Both the position numbers and the translations under genes were made by a program. The notes under the pieces were generated by a model. The model did no database searches, was not told the origin of the DNA, and saw nothing but the letters and a program-made list of their open reading frames with translations. A stretch of 64,000 bases of DNA from Acanthococcus lagerstroemiae (lineage: Eukaryota; Arthropoda; Insecta; Hemiptera; Eriococcidae). The stretch is from the NCBI GenBank assembly GCA_031841125.1, contig CM063113.1, positions 23,457,312 through 23,521,311 of the forward strand, written 5' to 3'. Below, in pieces: positions 1 to 10,950 of this stretch (positions within the stretch are counted from its first letter, which is position 1; each line of letters opens with the position of its first letter).

Positions 1-260
1 ATATTATTCTCAGTCCAGATTTACAGATTTGGGATCTAAAATTGGCTTCAGAATCCAGATTCTCGTTGGTGTTCGGATTCTGGATTTCCTCATAGGAGCC
101 CCCACTTCGGACGAAGTAATTTAGAATCAGAAAATCCGAATTCTGTACCAAAATTATTCTAAATTTGATGATCCAAATCCACATTCAGCAAAAAGGATTC
201 TAAAATCCGAGGAAAATTCAAATCGACGCTTGACGGATTCAGATTCTTAAGGTATCTACC
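1..260. repeat. degenerate AATC/GATT-rich repeat
   Basis: The stretch is a patchwork of imperfect motifs of the type GATTCTGGATT and AGAATCCAGATT, which are near reverse complements of one another, so no orientation can be fixed. The same texture returns at about 1313-1620, 1880-1941 and 3519-3960, so these are probably pieces of one old array interrupted by other elements. No gene is visible. Confidence 0.6.
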
Positions 261-263
261 GGT

Positions 264-560
264 CCAATAAATCCTATAAATCCAATAAAAGTCCAGTATT
301 CGAAAAATAGTCCAGTAAAGTCAAGTAAAAGTCCAATAAAAAATTAAAAAATAAGTATAATAATATTAATGTTGTGAAATACTTGATTACATGCATTATT
401 TGAGAATGGGTCAATTCTTGGAAAGAGAAAATTCTTTTAGCGAATAAAAAAAATAATGATGAATGAATAAATAAAAAATGTGCATAGGCGCGCCTTTTTT
501 AATTTTGATTAGGCATACGAAAAAGTCCAACGAAGTCCAATAAAAGTCTATTATTTCTAT
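264..560. repeat. short AAAGTCCAATA-type minisatellite
   Basis: The motif (A)AGTCCAATAA and variants (AGTCCAGTA, AGTCAAGTA) recurs about six times between 264 and 335 and again at 526-555. The bases between are AT-rich with no recognisable gene. Confidence 0.45.
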
Positions 561-1312
561 TTTCAAATCTGGTAGACACCCTGATTCTTCTCCATCACAG
601 AATTCGATAGAGGTCAAATCCATAGATCTTATTGAAAAAAGGATACTAAAAGTCGACATTTTTTGGCAAATTCGACCATTTAGTTGGCAAAACAGGAAAA
701 TCTTCAATTCGTTTGATGTTTTCGTGCTTAAGTGAAAAAGTTGGTGCGTCACTAAGTCGGCATTCTCAGTGTCAGTTAAAGAAGTGTGAAACAGCTACAC
801 TTTTTTTTTGTTTGAATGTTTTTTTGTATAATTGAGTTAGCATTTTCGACATCATTGAGTTGGCAAATTCGATGTTAGTCGGCCGAATGTCAAGGCGCTA
901 AGCTTTTTTTTGATGCTTCCATGAAAAATTTTTGTATTACTATATCCGCATTTTCAAATCTCAGTAGGGAAAATGTACAAATAGTGCAGCTGAGCTCCTA
1001 CTTTTTTCGGCTTATACTATGGAAAATGTTTGCACCCTGTCGGCATTGTCAACCCTTCTGCCCCGGTCACCTTCCCCCAGGGGCAAAACAAAGGGGTGAG
1101 AGTGTCCCCCTCAGGGTCGTCAGTGCAGTTGGAAAATTCGGCAAATCGACAGTTGGCGAACGATAAATGTAATAAAGTTTACTAGCCACTCGGCAAAATA
1201 TTAATTTTCAATTCATTTTATTCGGCAAATTTTCTGTTGTCACCCCCCCCCCCCCCAGAAAAACAGCTAGTTTCGCCCCTGCCTTCTCCATACTAACAAA
1301 GCCTGGTCCGCT
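561..1312. repeat. TTGGCAAATTCG-rich fragment related to repeat family X
   Basis: The words GGCAAATTCG, TCGGCAAA and GTTGGCAA recur, followed by a C-tract at 1243-1256 and the terminus CTAGTTTCGCCCCTG at about 1267-1281. That terminus is the reverse complement of the CAGGGGCGAAACTA-like end of family X (see 14835, 16385, 48030), so this looks like an old family X end on the opposite strand. The other end was not located. Confidence 0.35.
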
Positions 1313-1941
1313 TCTGTGTTCAGAATCCTAATTCTTATATTCAAATTCCGGAGTTTGTTCTAAATCTGAATACACTTCTATCTCCACTCATAAAAACAAG
1401 TGACTCAGAGAAACCTTGATCCTATACCAAAATTATTCTAGATCAAGGAATCCAAATCCCAAACTAGGAAAGGGGATTCTATAATTCAAACCGGAGAATA
1501 CAAATCAGAATCTAAAAAAGTGGATTTTAAAATCCAAGAAGAATCCAAATCCACAGACTGAAATTCCTTTCCCTAAGAGGGCTTTGAAATCCCTATTATT
1601 CTACAGACTTACCTCTTCAAAATCATCTTAAAACGAAAATTACTTTTCCATTCCCAGTTCCATACGACTCTTGTGAAAATGTTCATTATCCTTCCCAAAA
1701 CACACAGCCAAACCAACACACCTGCTGATAACATTTCATAGAACGTATCTTGTAGGGAATATTTCATGGAGAGAGCATGTTGTTATCACAATACATTATC
1801 TGCATATTTAAAAAAATAATTGAATACTCCATTTTAGCCAAGTTTGGCGATCTTACCCTACACTCTTATCCCTGCCATTGACCAAGTGATTCAGAACCAG
1901 AAATCCACAAAAATTATTCTGAATCAGAGAATCCAAATTAG
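1313..1941. repeat. AATC-rich repeat, second and third blocks
   Basis: Same texture as 1-260 (for example AGAATCCTAATTCT and GGATTCTATAATTC), densest at 1313-1560 and 1880-1941. The part between (about 1620-1880) is unremarkable AT-rich sequence. The block continues at 3519 on the far side of the foldback element. Confidence 0.5.
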
Positions 1942-3518
1942 ACCAGTCATTTAAAACATCGTAGGTTGCTGAAAATCAACGAGTTCTGATTTCTTGGGGT
2001 GTTGTTAGGGTAGGTACCAGTAGTGCAAAACCAAGTTTGCAGCTTTGAAAGACTTGTGCAACTGTGTGGTGCTCGAAAAACCTCGAAATTTTTGGACTTT
2101 TTTCAGTTTTTAACTTACAACTTCTAAAAGATGTATCCTATGGAAAAAGTCACCCAATACACATTTAAAGTGGACAACATTTGCTACAATTTGAGCGCAA
2201 TCGCAGCTCCGTGGGTCCAATAAGTCCTGTGATACAGCACTTCAAAAATTGGCAATTTCCCCAAAAAAGTTTGAAATTGTAGTTTGAGCCGTCTTCTGTA
2301 CAGAATATCGGCTAAAATACTCACCCTACGAAGAAAGTCATGGGAGATGAAGTTGTAGCGTAGTTATTTAGCTTTACTTTAAGTACAAGTGGAACTCTGT
2401 AGGACCATCCAATCAATTACAACACTATCTTAACATCCTACTTGAAGCCAGTGAAAGAACCTCTGCTCCTGGTCAGAAAGCGTGTGTTGTTACCTATGAT
2501 CAACCTCTTTACTTGAAAGCCCGCGATATTGTAGAAAACTGCCAGTATTTGCAGTTCAGCAGTGTGCTGATGAGGCGGGGGGAGGGGGGGGTCCGCCATT
2601 GGCGTCATCATGGCTGGTAGTGGATTGAAGGAACTCCTCACTACCATACATGTAGAGAACAGTGTGAGCAAAATCCTACATGGGCAGTGAGAGCTCACAT
2701 GCTCACAAATTTTGCCTTGGCCACCTCGATTTTGAACAACGAAATAGAGTTCACTGAGGAGGAACACGTGGAAACTGAAAACCTACTACATACTAGCAAG
2801 CAAAAGAAGTGTGATTCTGCAAGTTGCAGGTTCAGTATTTTATGTCTCAGGTCCTCCAAACTAACACATTTTGATATAAGTTTGATAAATTTTTTCCTTA
2901 TAATTAATTGTACTCAATTTTATTTTCCATGATATAAACCATTTTCCGCTGAGATACGTCCTTCTTATCCTTTACAAAAGTTGTGCTATTTGCCAGGCTC
3001 CATTTCTTGAGAAATCCAATTTCCTTAATTTTTCATTTTTTCCTGATAACAAGAGAACTATTAGTCCTACAGGGTTCCGCTTGTGCTTAAATTGAAGCTA
3101 AATAACTGCTCTACAACTTCATTTCCTATCACTTTCCTCGTAGGGAGAGTATTTTAGCCGATATTCTGCACGGAAGACGGCTAAAACTACAATTTCAAAC
3201 TTTTTGGGGAAAATTGCCAATTTTTGAAGTGCTGTATCTCAGGACCTATTGGACTTAAATTGTAGCAAATATTGTCTATTTTAAAAGTGTGTCGAGTGAC
3301 TTTTTCCATAGGATGCACCTTTTAGAAGTTATAAGTCAAAAACTGAAATAAATTCGAAAATTTCGAGGTTTTTCAAGCGCCACACAGTTAGCACAGATCT
3401 TTTAAAGCTGCATACTTGGTTTTACACTATTGGTACCTACCCTAACAACATTCCAAAAAATTAGAATGTGTTGATTTTTCGCGACCTAACGTGGTTTTTG
3501 TGTCTACAATGACTGGCC
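1942..3518. mobile_element. foldback DNA element with ~500-bp inverted ends
   Basis: The left arm (about 1942-2465) and right arm (about 3020-3518) are diverged inverted repeats. CCAGTCATT near 1943 pairs with AATGACTGG at 3509-3517. GTTGTTAGGGTAGGTACC at 2001-2018 pairs with GGTACCTACCCTAACAAC at 3432-3449. CGGCTAAAATACTC near 2310 pairs with GAGTATTTTAGCCG near 3150. The 550-bp centre has no protein I recognise. Long terminal inverted repeats with no transposase point to a non-autonomous foldback element inserted in the AATC repeat. No target duplication could be fixed. Confidence 0.75.
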
Positions 3519-3960
3519 TAAATTCAAGAGAAAGCTGACTTGAAAATCCGAAATACAGGTTCTCCCCCATAACAGGATTCTAGAATCCGAATGTTTTATC
3601 GAAAATAGGACTTCGGCATTCAAGAAAAATTCTAAACTAGGAAACAAGTGATTCCAAAGTCTGATTCTTTGATTCAAATATTGATTCTGAATCCGGATTC
3701 TCAGATTTGAATATAGATTCAGAAACTTGATGTGGATTCTGTGAAAAACAAAATCCAAAAATTCAGTCTCAAAAAAAAAAAAACGAAACGAAGAATCTGA
3801 ATTTTGAAAAAAGTGAAAAGTAATTTATTCAGAAATCAAAATATAGATTCCCGGAAGCAGATTTGGGATTCTGTTCTGGATGCACTTCTGTCTTTGTCCG
3901 TGACCAAGTGATTCGGAATAAGAAAATCCGAATCTATCCAAGGATTCACTGTTGAAACAT
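3519..3960. repeat. AATC-rich repeat, right-hand block
   Basis: Repeated GATTCTGAATCCGGATTCT-like words, as at 1-260 and 1313-1941. The open frame readable on the minus strand here (3504-3758) consists of repeat-derived residues only and I do not consider it a gene. Confidence 0.55.
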
Positions 3961-4081
3961 TATTTTTCATTTAACTCTCTACCAGGACTTGCTCATACAT
4001 ATTAGTGTACCAATCATTCAGATTCTATCAATGTTATTTAAATTCTATCGTTCTATCGATGTCAACTTAAACTTTGTGATT

Positions 4082-4397
4082 CGAATAACCTCATCATGAA
4101 CGTCTTATTTTAGCACCAAAATTTCCCGAGACGTCATTTTGTCCTTAAACTGGACCTCCATATTAAGTAGGAAATCTGATGTCCATAATTTTGACGTCTT
4201 TGTTTTGGTCGAAATAACGTCTGTATCGCAAATTTATGGACCAAGATTAAATGTCGCGTTACTTAGACCATGAATGAACGTCAAAATTGCGGCAGGTCAG
4301 GATCCTTCTCTATAAAGATGGACGTCATATTTTATTCAGAAAATTTACCGTAAAAGGACGTCAACCGGACGATATAGATGGTCGATGAGGTTAATCG
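4082..4397. mobile_element. small putative MITE rich in GACGTC
   Basis: CGAATAACCTCATC at 4082 is matched by the inverted GATGAGGTTAATCG at 4384-4397, giving a 316-bp unit with short terminal inverted repeats. Four GACGTC palindromes (4130, 4193, 4321, 4357) and several AACGTC words lie inside. No target duplication is evident. Confidence 0.4.
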
Positions 4398-4777
4398 GGC
4401 GAAATTCTTTAATATTTGGGTATGAAATTCCGTAATATTGAAAAGACAGTCTCCCATACAGCCCTCTCCTTAATTCACCAGTGCATAGTACTTCAGAAAC
4501 GGCTTAAAGGCTGGACTGGGGCTATCTCTGTACGAGTCTGTCATTTGTACCCGTGGTCACTCGAATATTTTACCCCCAATGCGAAGTAGATTTTTTCTTG
4601 TTTAAGGAACAGCGTAAGAGACATGCAGAATTTTCTGACCGTGTAGTGTTGGACCAAAGTCTTTAACGTCGTCGCAGGCCCACAGATAGACCACGCCGCA
4701 ACCGAAATTTCAATTGTACCTGACAACAACGTACGACTATAAATTACAATTTCTAATCGCCAATGTTTCGCCCGCAG
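4398..4777 (+). other. intron sequence upstream of islet/tailup exon
   Basis: Low-copy sequence ending in a good acceptor: a CTAAT branch-point-like word near 4754 and the tract TTTCGCCCGCAG, with AG at 4776-4777. The upstream exons are outside the window. Confidence 0.7.
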
Positions 4778-4987
4778 GAAGGACGAAAAATGGGCTACGG
4801 CAGTATGCAGGGTATTCCGATGATCGCGTCCAGTCCAGTCAGGCACGAAAGTCCGATCGGCATGAATCCCATTGAAGTGCAATCGTACACGGCGCCTTGG
4901 AAAGCGCTCTCTGACTTCGCTACTCTGCACCCCGATCTGGAGAGGGTGGATCCGTCGTCGCCGCACTTCCAGCAGATCGTCAACCAA
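4778..4987 (+). CDS. tup: islet/tailup LIM-homeodomain factor, penultimate coding exon (partial gene)
   Basis: This exon encodes 70 residues, beginning EGRKMGYGSMQGIPM and ending FQQIVNQ. Acceptor AG is at 4776-4777 and donor GTAAGC at 4988; both borders are phase 0. The order of conserved blocks (MIASSPVRHESP, NPIEVQSY, PWKALSDFA, DLERVDP) matches the region just after the homeodomain in insect Tailup and vertebrate ISL1 (SPERHDGG, NPVEVQSYQPPWKVLSDFA). In ISL1 this stretch includes the segment that binds the LIM domains of LHX3; here it corresponds to about residues 12-41 of the exon (4811-4900). Islet proteins are nuclear transcription factors for motor-neuron, heart and endocrine fate. 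The LIM and homeodomain exons are absent because the gene starts left of the window. An in-frame ATG at 4763 lies in the intron and is not a start. Family assignment is from memory of the proteins; no frameshift is visible. Confidence 0.92.
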
Positions 4988-7070
4988 GTAAGCTCGAACT
5001 CTCGATATTTATACATACACGACTTGTACGAGTACCAATAGACTATGCACATAGTCGGGCCGGCGCAGCGGCGCTGTGCTTTCATTTACTGAACCCTTCG
5101 AACTTCAATTAAGATCGTCTTTCATCTTATGCAATAAAGCAACCGCGAACAAATCGAGTAAATTTGACTTCTCGGCGAGTCTTCAGCGGTTCGGTGCCGT
5201 TACCGAGTTATAATTAAATTGAGTCAAAGGCATACGCGTCCTCACGATCTCGATTATCTACGAATGCAGGTAATTAAACCGAACCCTCCATCGTCTTTTG
5301 ATGTATTTGTGCGCACCAGTGGCGGTGGCATCTCTACTCGACGGCGTACCCTTTGCTTTTCACAATACGTCGTCGTGCAGGCTTCTCTCTGAAAGCGACG
5401 ACGTTGCGAGGAAGTTTCTTCGAATGTTTTCTGCTTCGACGAAGGAACTGAAAAGTTGAACGTCTTCCTTTCCGGTTGCATTTACGGCCAGTTTCCAGCA
5501 GAAAGAAGGTACACATAGAAGGGGGCGCACAACTTTCCGCAGAGCGAGCGAGCCATTCGACGAAATACGAATTCATTCCCGAAATATTGTTCAACATGAA
5601 CGAACCTACGTATGAGAGAACACATGTTTGTACTGTCGCGAAAACCGAGCTATCCGGCCCGGTCGGTCCGCGGAGGAGGCAATTCGGCCGGTGGGTAGCG
5701 GGACCCGGCGGTTTCGGAGGGACCGGAACGCCTCATAACTGGCCGAGGACCGTGCCTCGTCGCGAGTCGACATTTTTTAAGTTCGGGAACGGCCGAAAAT
5801 TGGGACGATCAGTACGCGGCACCAAATAAAATATGATTTGCACAGAACTGATTAATATGTATTAAAAGTAAAAAATAAGGCGGCGATAGTATGTACAAAA
5901 TTTTACGCGGGCTGAACTAGCAACACGAAACGTCGTAGGCGCAAATGAAACCTTTTAAGGCGGCGGGACGACGGCGGCGCGGAGGGTTCACAGGTCGTAT
6001 CGATGACCGTGCGGCCTAACTAAAACACTGTTCACAACTTGGCCGGGATGCAAGGGAGCCAGGAGGGGAGTGGACGGGAAGTAGCCTATATCTGATTGTC
6101 GAGGATTCTAACCCCTTTCACTTTCGGCCGTGGACGACTGGCGCGCGGTTAAGGCAAGGATCGTCCGGACCTATAACGACGTAGCGAAGTCTTTGCGGGT
6201 GTAAATGGTGCCAAGCACTGGCGGATCGCCTCCAGGTACGCTATCTAACTCGGACAGTATCTACAACCCCTTTCACTTCGGTCGTGCCGGTGAAGACGCG
6301 ATCGTAGTAGGCCGCGGGTTAGATGGCAACCTGGCGGATCGCCTCCAGGTACGCTATTTTGCCCGGACGGTGGTTGTTGATCAGCTAGGCGTAGCGCGAG
6401 AAGGTGCAGCAGTAGGCTATTCGGAGTAGCAGGAGTTTTCGCAGGAAGCAGAGGGGTTTTTTAGGCGGAAGAGTGATTTCACTTAGGCTGGAGAAGATAG
6501 AGGTTTTCTCAGTTGGGAAGAAGCGGAGGTTCGTAGGCGTTGGAAGAAGCAAGAATTGTAGGCTGGATGAAAGCGAGAAAGAGAGTTTAGGCCGAAGTTG
6601 CGAGCGCGGTTCGGATCGACTGGCCTCGAGCGAACTGCCAGACGAGTGTCTTGAATGAGGGTGGAAACAGAGATTATATTGGGAAGCACGGCGTCTTTTC
6701 GGGTCGCAGGATCTGGAGGATTGGATAGAAAAGCGGAGCGCTTAAGAATGTGGCTGCGGCTCGAAGACCGAATTCGCCGATATCGGGAGAAAGAGACCGA
6801 AAAGACAGTATGAATACCGGGGCTAATGGCCGAGGGACAATAGGTAGCCGGTCGTGCGAGCATTGCATCTCCGGACGTTTTGGAATTGGTTTCGGAAGGA
6901 AGCGGAGAACGGGAGGGATGCAGTCGATACACGTTCGCGAGGGTGAATATTAATTAGGCCGCGCGGTGACGTATGGAGGCGGCCGGACAGTTCTATTTGC
7001 AATCTTAAAGAATTTCGGACGACCAACGTGTCGTCATTACAGTGCCTTTGAAGGAGTAAAAAGGAGCCAT
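4988..7070. promoter_or_regulatory. low-copy CpG-rich intron segment, possible regulatory DNA
   Basis: Directly after the exon the sequence is much richer in G+C and CpG than the flanking kilobases and shows no transposon termini. Several frames are open on both strands for 60-150 codons (for example 5476-5829 plus and 6483-6932 minus), which high GC explains; none resembles a known protein. A 26-bp direct repeat is described separately. Large introns of LIM-homeobox genes often carry enhancers, but assigning that role here is inference. Confidence 0.35.
6219..6357 (+). repeat. 113-bp tandem duplication in low-copy intron
   Basis: TGGCGGATCGCCTCCAGGTA followed by CGCTAT occurs at 6219-6244 and again at 6332-6357, a period of 113 bp. 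A related word, ACCCCTTTCACTTTCGGCCG, at about 6110 recurs near 6266. The core GGCGGATCGCC contains a palindromic GGCGATCC-like element. Confidence 0.6.
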
Positions 7071-7492
7071 TTACTTATTCTGAAATTCTAGGTACGCTCC
7101 TAGATGCGATGATGCTATGACAGAAAGTAAGGCCTGGACCAGAAAATGACGCCTACATTTCACAAGTGGACAGAATGAAGGACCGTTTTATTTTGTGCTT
7201 GATTGGGAAATATTTGTTTTTGCAGAATTGTCTGAGGAAGTCCTCGATCCGTTGAAACTAGCCTTAAGTGAAGTACAAGTAGAAAAGTTTGTGGTGAAGT
7301 GTCCTCAATTAGGCTCAATACATGCATGCAGCATCCTCGAAAAGGAAAACTGGCCTCGGCACAAACAGTGGCGGAGCCCTCATAATGCTCACTTGGGAAA
7401 GAAGCTCAGTTTCTTTGAGAATCTCAAATTCTGAAAATCAATGTTGATCAAGGCTCTTTACCAATTTTGCTCGAACTTCTTAGATTTTTTTT
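7071..7492. other. intron, nothing recognised
   Basis: Mixed-composition sequence with no gene, RNA or repeat that I can identify. An 79-codon open frame at 7195-7434 has no recognisable motif. Confidence 0.4.
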
Positions 7493-7913
7493 CATAATAG
7501 ACCTTTTCATGGGCGACGTCATGAGGAGGACTGTTGCGCAGCTGCTCCAGCATTCGCAGCAACTCGCAGCCTGCAGGGTTCAGCTTTTTTGTTCACATTC
7601 ATTTTACACGTAAAACTCCATAAGCAAACACATTAGTTCTTCTTTGCGAGTTCATCAATATGAAAAAGAGCACTTCCCAATATTGAACGATGATTTAAAT
7701 CAAAACTAAATGCTTTTAGTTCATAAATAAGCGTCCGGAAGCATTAAGAACTGCTCTCTTTCATATTTATGGACTCGCAAAGGAGAACGAATGTGTTTGC
7801 TTATGGAGTTTTACATGTAAAATGAATGTAAACAGAAAAAGCTGAACCCTGATGGCTGTGACTGGCTGGAGTAGCTGCGCAAAAGTCCTCCTCGTTGAAA
7901 GGTCTATTCATGG
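7493..7913. mobile_element. hairpin (foldback) element, ~190-bp arms
   Basis: The left arm at 7493-7690 is the approximate reverse complement of 7728-7913. AATAGACCTTTTCATG near 7496 pairs with TGAAAGGTCTATT near 7906. TTTTACACGTAAAACTCCAT near 7602 pairs with ATGGAGTTTTACATGTAAAA near 7804. GCAAACACATTAGTTCTTC pairs with GAACGAATGTGTTTGC. The loop is short (about 40 bp). No coding capacity, so probably a MITE-type foldback. Confidence 0.75.
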
Positions 7914-8884
7914 AAATGATCCACAAAATGATCAAAAGGCAAAGTAAGGACCACCTTGGTAGGCAGGGTGTGGTTTCCCTGTATCTGTTAAGAACTAACC
8001 CTCCATTTTCCCCACCCATTGAGAATACAGCTAGCCAGGGGTTGCCTAATCTTGAATGTTGAAAAATCGGAAGGGTGAATCATCTGTTATCTACAAGGTG
8101 TCTCGAGTACGTGACTCCTCTCCCTTCAATCTGTTTTGTATATGACTCATGCTCACAGTTTGTAGGTATGCTTGCCTATTTCTACATTGAAAGGGTCAAA
8201 GATGAAGCAGTTTTCAAAGATTATGTACAGTACAGCATTAACGGAAATTTGTTTTTTTAATACCTATCGTTAACAGACAGACTGGAGGTATTGCATTTAA
8301 CTGAAAAATTATTTTTCCAAACTACGTCAATTTTCATAAATAATGAGATGTGGTTACCAACAGTAGAGGGGCTTACTCGGATACCATACAAAATATTGTC
8401 AGATGTGAGCTATACTACCAGTGCAACCAACTTTCAACTTTCCAAAGTGCCGTCTACTGCAGAGAGAGTTTTTGTGTTTTTCTCGACTTCAACAACAGTT
8501 TAGAATAACATTCTTCAACTACATTTTCGAAGCCGAAAACTAAAATAGGTAGAAGTGAGATCAATGAGTATTTTTGAAGGGAATCAAAGAGGAGTTGTTT
8601 CACACGAAAAAAAACCTGCGGAGAGGACAATTTTTATGGAAAGTTGTAAAGTATGAAAATTTTTGTATGTAGTTTCCAACCAAAATCGATTTTGTGAGCA
8701 CCCTGTTGATCTGATTTTTGTTTTTGTTTTTTTTTTCCACTAGTTGCCGTACGTGCCGTCTGTTATTACCAAAAGGTTCCACCTGTCTATCTATTAGCAA
8801 TGCTGAGATAAATACATTAATGCTTTACATCAGTTTTTCAACACTGTTCTTACCTTTGCCCCTTTAAACCTGAAAATATGCAAA
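7914..8884. other. intron, nothing recognised
   Basis: AT-rich, no gene family recognised. The words CAAGGTGTCTCGAGTACGTG near 8095 resemble the CAGGGTGTCT-type ends of insect DNA elements, but I could not find a partner end. Confidence 0.35.
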
Positions 8885-9212
8885 CAAATCTACATGTTAT
8901 TAGGATGTAATGCCTACTTGTTCGATTGAAGGGGGTCATCTGTTTGAGACACCCTGTGTGAATCCGGCCACGCGGCCAGTCAGTTGGACCGAGAGACAAC
9001 AAGTCATCCAGCCAGTTCAGATGAATGACAGATTGGGATACAAATCTACTTGTTATTAGGATGAATTGCCAACTTACTCGGTTGAAGGGGAGTCGCATAT
9101 TTGCGACACCCTGTATGAATCCGGCCAGCCAGCTAGACCTAGGGACAAGTCATCCAGCTAGATCAAAAGAGAGGCAAGTTGGGATACAAAACTGGCTGGC
9201 AGTCGGGATGTG
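8885..9212 (+). repeat. two-copy tandem repeat, 156-bp period
   Basis: CAAATCTAC(A/T)TGTTATTAGGATG occurs at 8885 and 9041. GACACCCTGT(G/A)TGAATCCGGCCA and AAGTCATCCAGC recur with the same spacing. The second unit runs into TTGGGATACAAAAC near 9178. Confidence 0.75.
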
Positions 9213-9224
9213 AACCGATGTCAG

Positions 9225-9325
9225 GTAGGCAAGTAGCGAGATAGAAAGTCGAGCGGATAGGCAGACAGATCGACAGATAAAATAGACAACCAAGTAAAAA
9301 GACAGATAAATAGACCATTCGCGTA
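9225..9325. repeat. degenerate GACAGATA/GATAGA microsatellite
   Basis: Runs of GATAG, GACAGAT and AGACAGATAAATAG motifs, typical of a decayed tetranucleotide repeat. Confidence 0.55.
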
Positions 9326-9519
9326 TCGCATCAGTGGCCGGGCCCGAGCTCCCATTTCACCATGCCGCTTCCGGTGCGTGCGTCCTGCAAGGGCCACCAT
9401 GGGGTTCCCTGCTGACCGAGGTTCGCACTCCTCGAGCACTAGCAATTCAGGTCTCCCAAAGCCGGACGCGCTTCCTCTTCACTCACCCCTCGCTTCCTAA
9501 GAATTATTTTATTTCTGAA

Positions 9520-10950
9520 ATTAACGTTTTCAGGGTTGCAGAATCCATTCCCAGAGTTCTTTTCCTCCTGCCTCTTCCTTTTCGAGTTCCACAGGAGGCT
9601 GGTTTTTAATTATTTCATATTATTTACGTCCGAATATAAAGTGTTTTTATTTGGATCCTGTGTCGCCACACGTACCAAGACAAGGTTAGGGGTAAAAGAA
9701 GCACGGTCCGGCTGTGGGCCATCCGAATTCCTGGTTTGCGCTGGGTGAGCGTTACCTCGGACAGTAGGGTGTCACATAGTGACCCTGGTATATCAAGGAG
9801 AGACGAAGTGAGGGTCTGGCCAGTCTCAAAGCGCCCCCTCTGGTCGTCGACGCGATAATCGAAAGGATAGTTTCCAGGGTCAGGAATGCAGTGTCTGGGG
9901 AGTCACGTTGGAATGCGTGCATCGCTGTACTCTCCGCGAAGTATGTAAGAAAAAAGAGTTTTTTGGATCAGTGAATTCGTTATTGAGGTTCTTTGTCCCC
10001 TCCCCCTTACCGTTTTGGCTCCATGAAGCGTTGATCTTCAGTTATTCCAATTTCTACGTTCTTTATGTCCAAGTAAGGGTTTTCTGGGTCGTTGAATTCA
10101 TTTTTGGAGTTCTTTTCGACATCTTAGAGCCAGATAGTGCTATCTACATTTTATTGAAATTGGCAGAAGAGGGAGAAGAAGTTTTCAGTAGCCTACCACT
10201 CCTGTGTTACGAAATCGGGACGTCATGCTTAGGTAAAGTTCATATTTTGCTAGCATCAACATGCAGTGTGCGTGAACTTTTCTTTCCAATGATACCAATA
10301 ACTCATTTTCCCAAAAAAATGTATATAGCACTATTTTGCTCTAAGGTGTTGTCTTCCTCCTTTCCCTTACCCTTCGGACTCCACAGAAAGCTAATATTTA
10401 ATTTATTTTAAATTAATTCCCACGTTCTCGATGTCTAAACAAAAGTTTTTGGATCGCAGAGTTCATTTATGACGTTCGTTCCTTCCTCTTCCTTACCCTT
10501 TGAGATCCACAGGGGGTCGATCTTCAGTTATTCCAACTTCCACGTTCTTCATGTCTAAATAAGAGTTTTTTGGGACGCTGAGTTCATTTTTGTAGCTATT
10601 TTTCTCCCTCCCTATAACCTTTGGACTCCACAGAGGGCTAACAATTATTTCAGTTTCTACTTTCTTTATGTCTGAATAAGGGCTTTGTGAGGCATAGAGT
10701 TCATTCTTGGAGTTCTTTTCCCCTTCCCTTTACTATTGCTCAGTGATTCAAAAAACCCGTGGAAAGTAGAATTTGAAATGATTGAAGATTAGCCTTCTGT
10801 GGACCAAAGAGGTGAGTACATAGGAGGTGAAAAAGAACTCCAAGAATAAACTCAGTGATCCAAAAACCCTCAGTTAGACTGAAGTAATGCAGAAATCGGA
10901 GCAAAATTGAAATTATTGAAAATCAGCCCCCAGTGGAGCACAAAGAAGAA
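9520..10950. repeat. ~120-bp minisatellite with an inverted tail
   Basis: Units carry GAGTTC(A/T)TTTTTGGAGTTCTTTT, a CCACAG block (near 9588, 10379, 10508, 10628), a GATCTTCAGTTATTCC block (near 10032 and 10518) and CGTTCTT(C/T)ATGTC. Spacing between intact units is about 120-130 bp. From about 10750 the motifs appear in reverse complement (GTGGACCAAAGAGG, GAAAAAGAACTCCAAGAA). The 167-codon open frame at 9908-10411 is repeat-derived: its repeated segments follow the unit period. Confidence 0.65.

Noticed and set aside
4541..5085. Minus-strand open frames over the islet exon
   Set aside because: They are antisense shadows of the real coding exon and run into intron on both sides.
9908..10411. 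167-codon open frame as a gene
   Set aside because: It overlies a ~120-bp minisatellite and its repeated segments mirror the unit; no recognisable domain.
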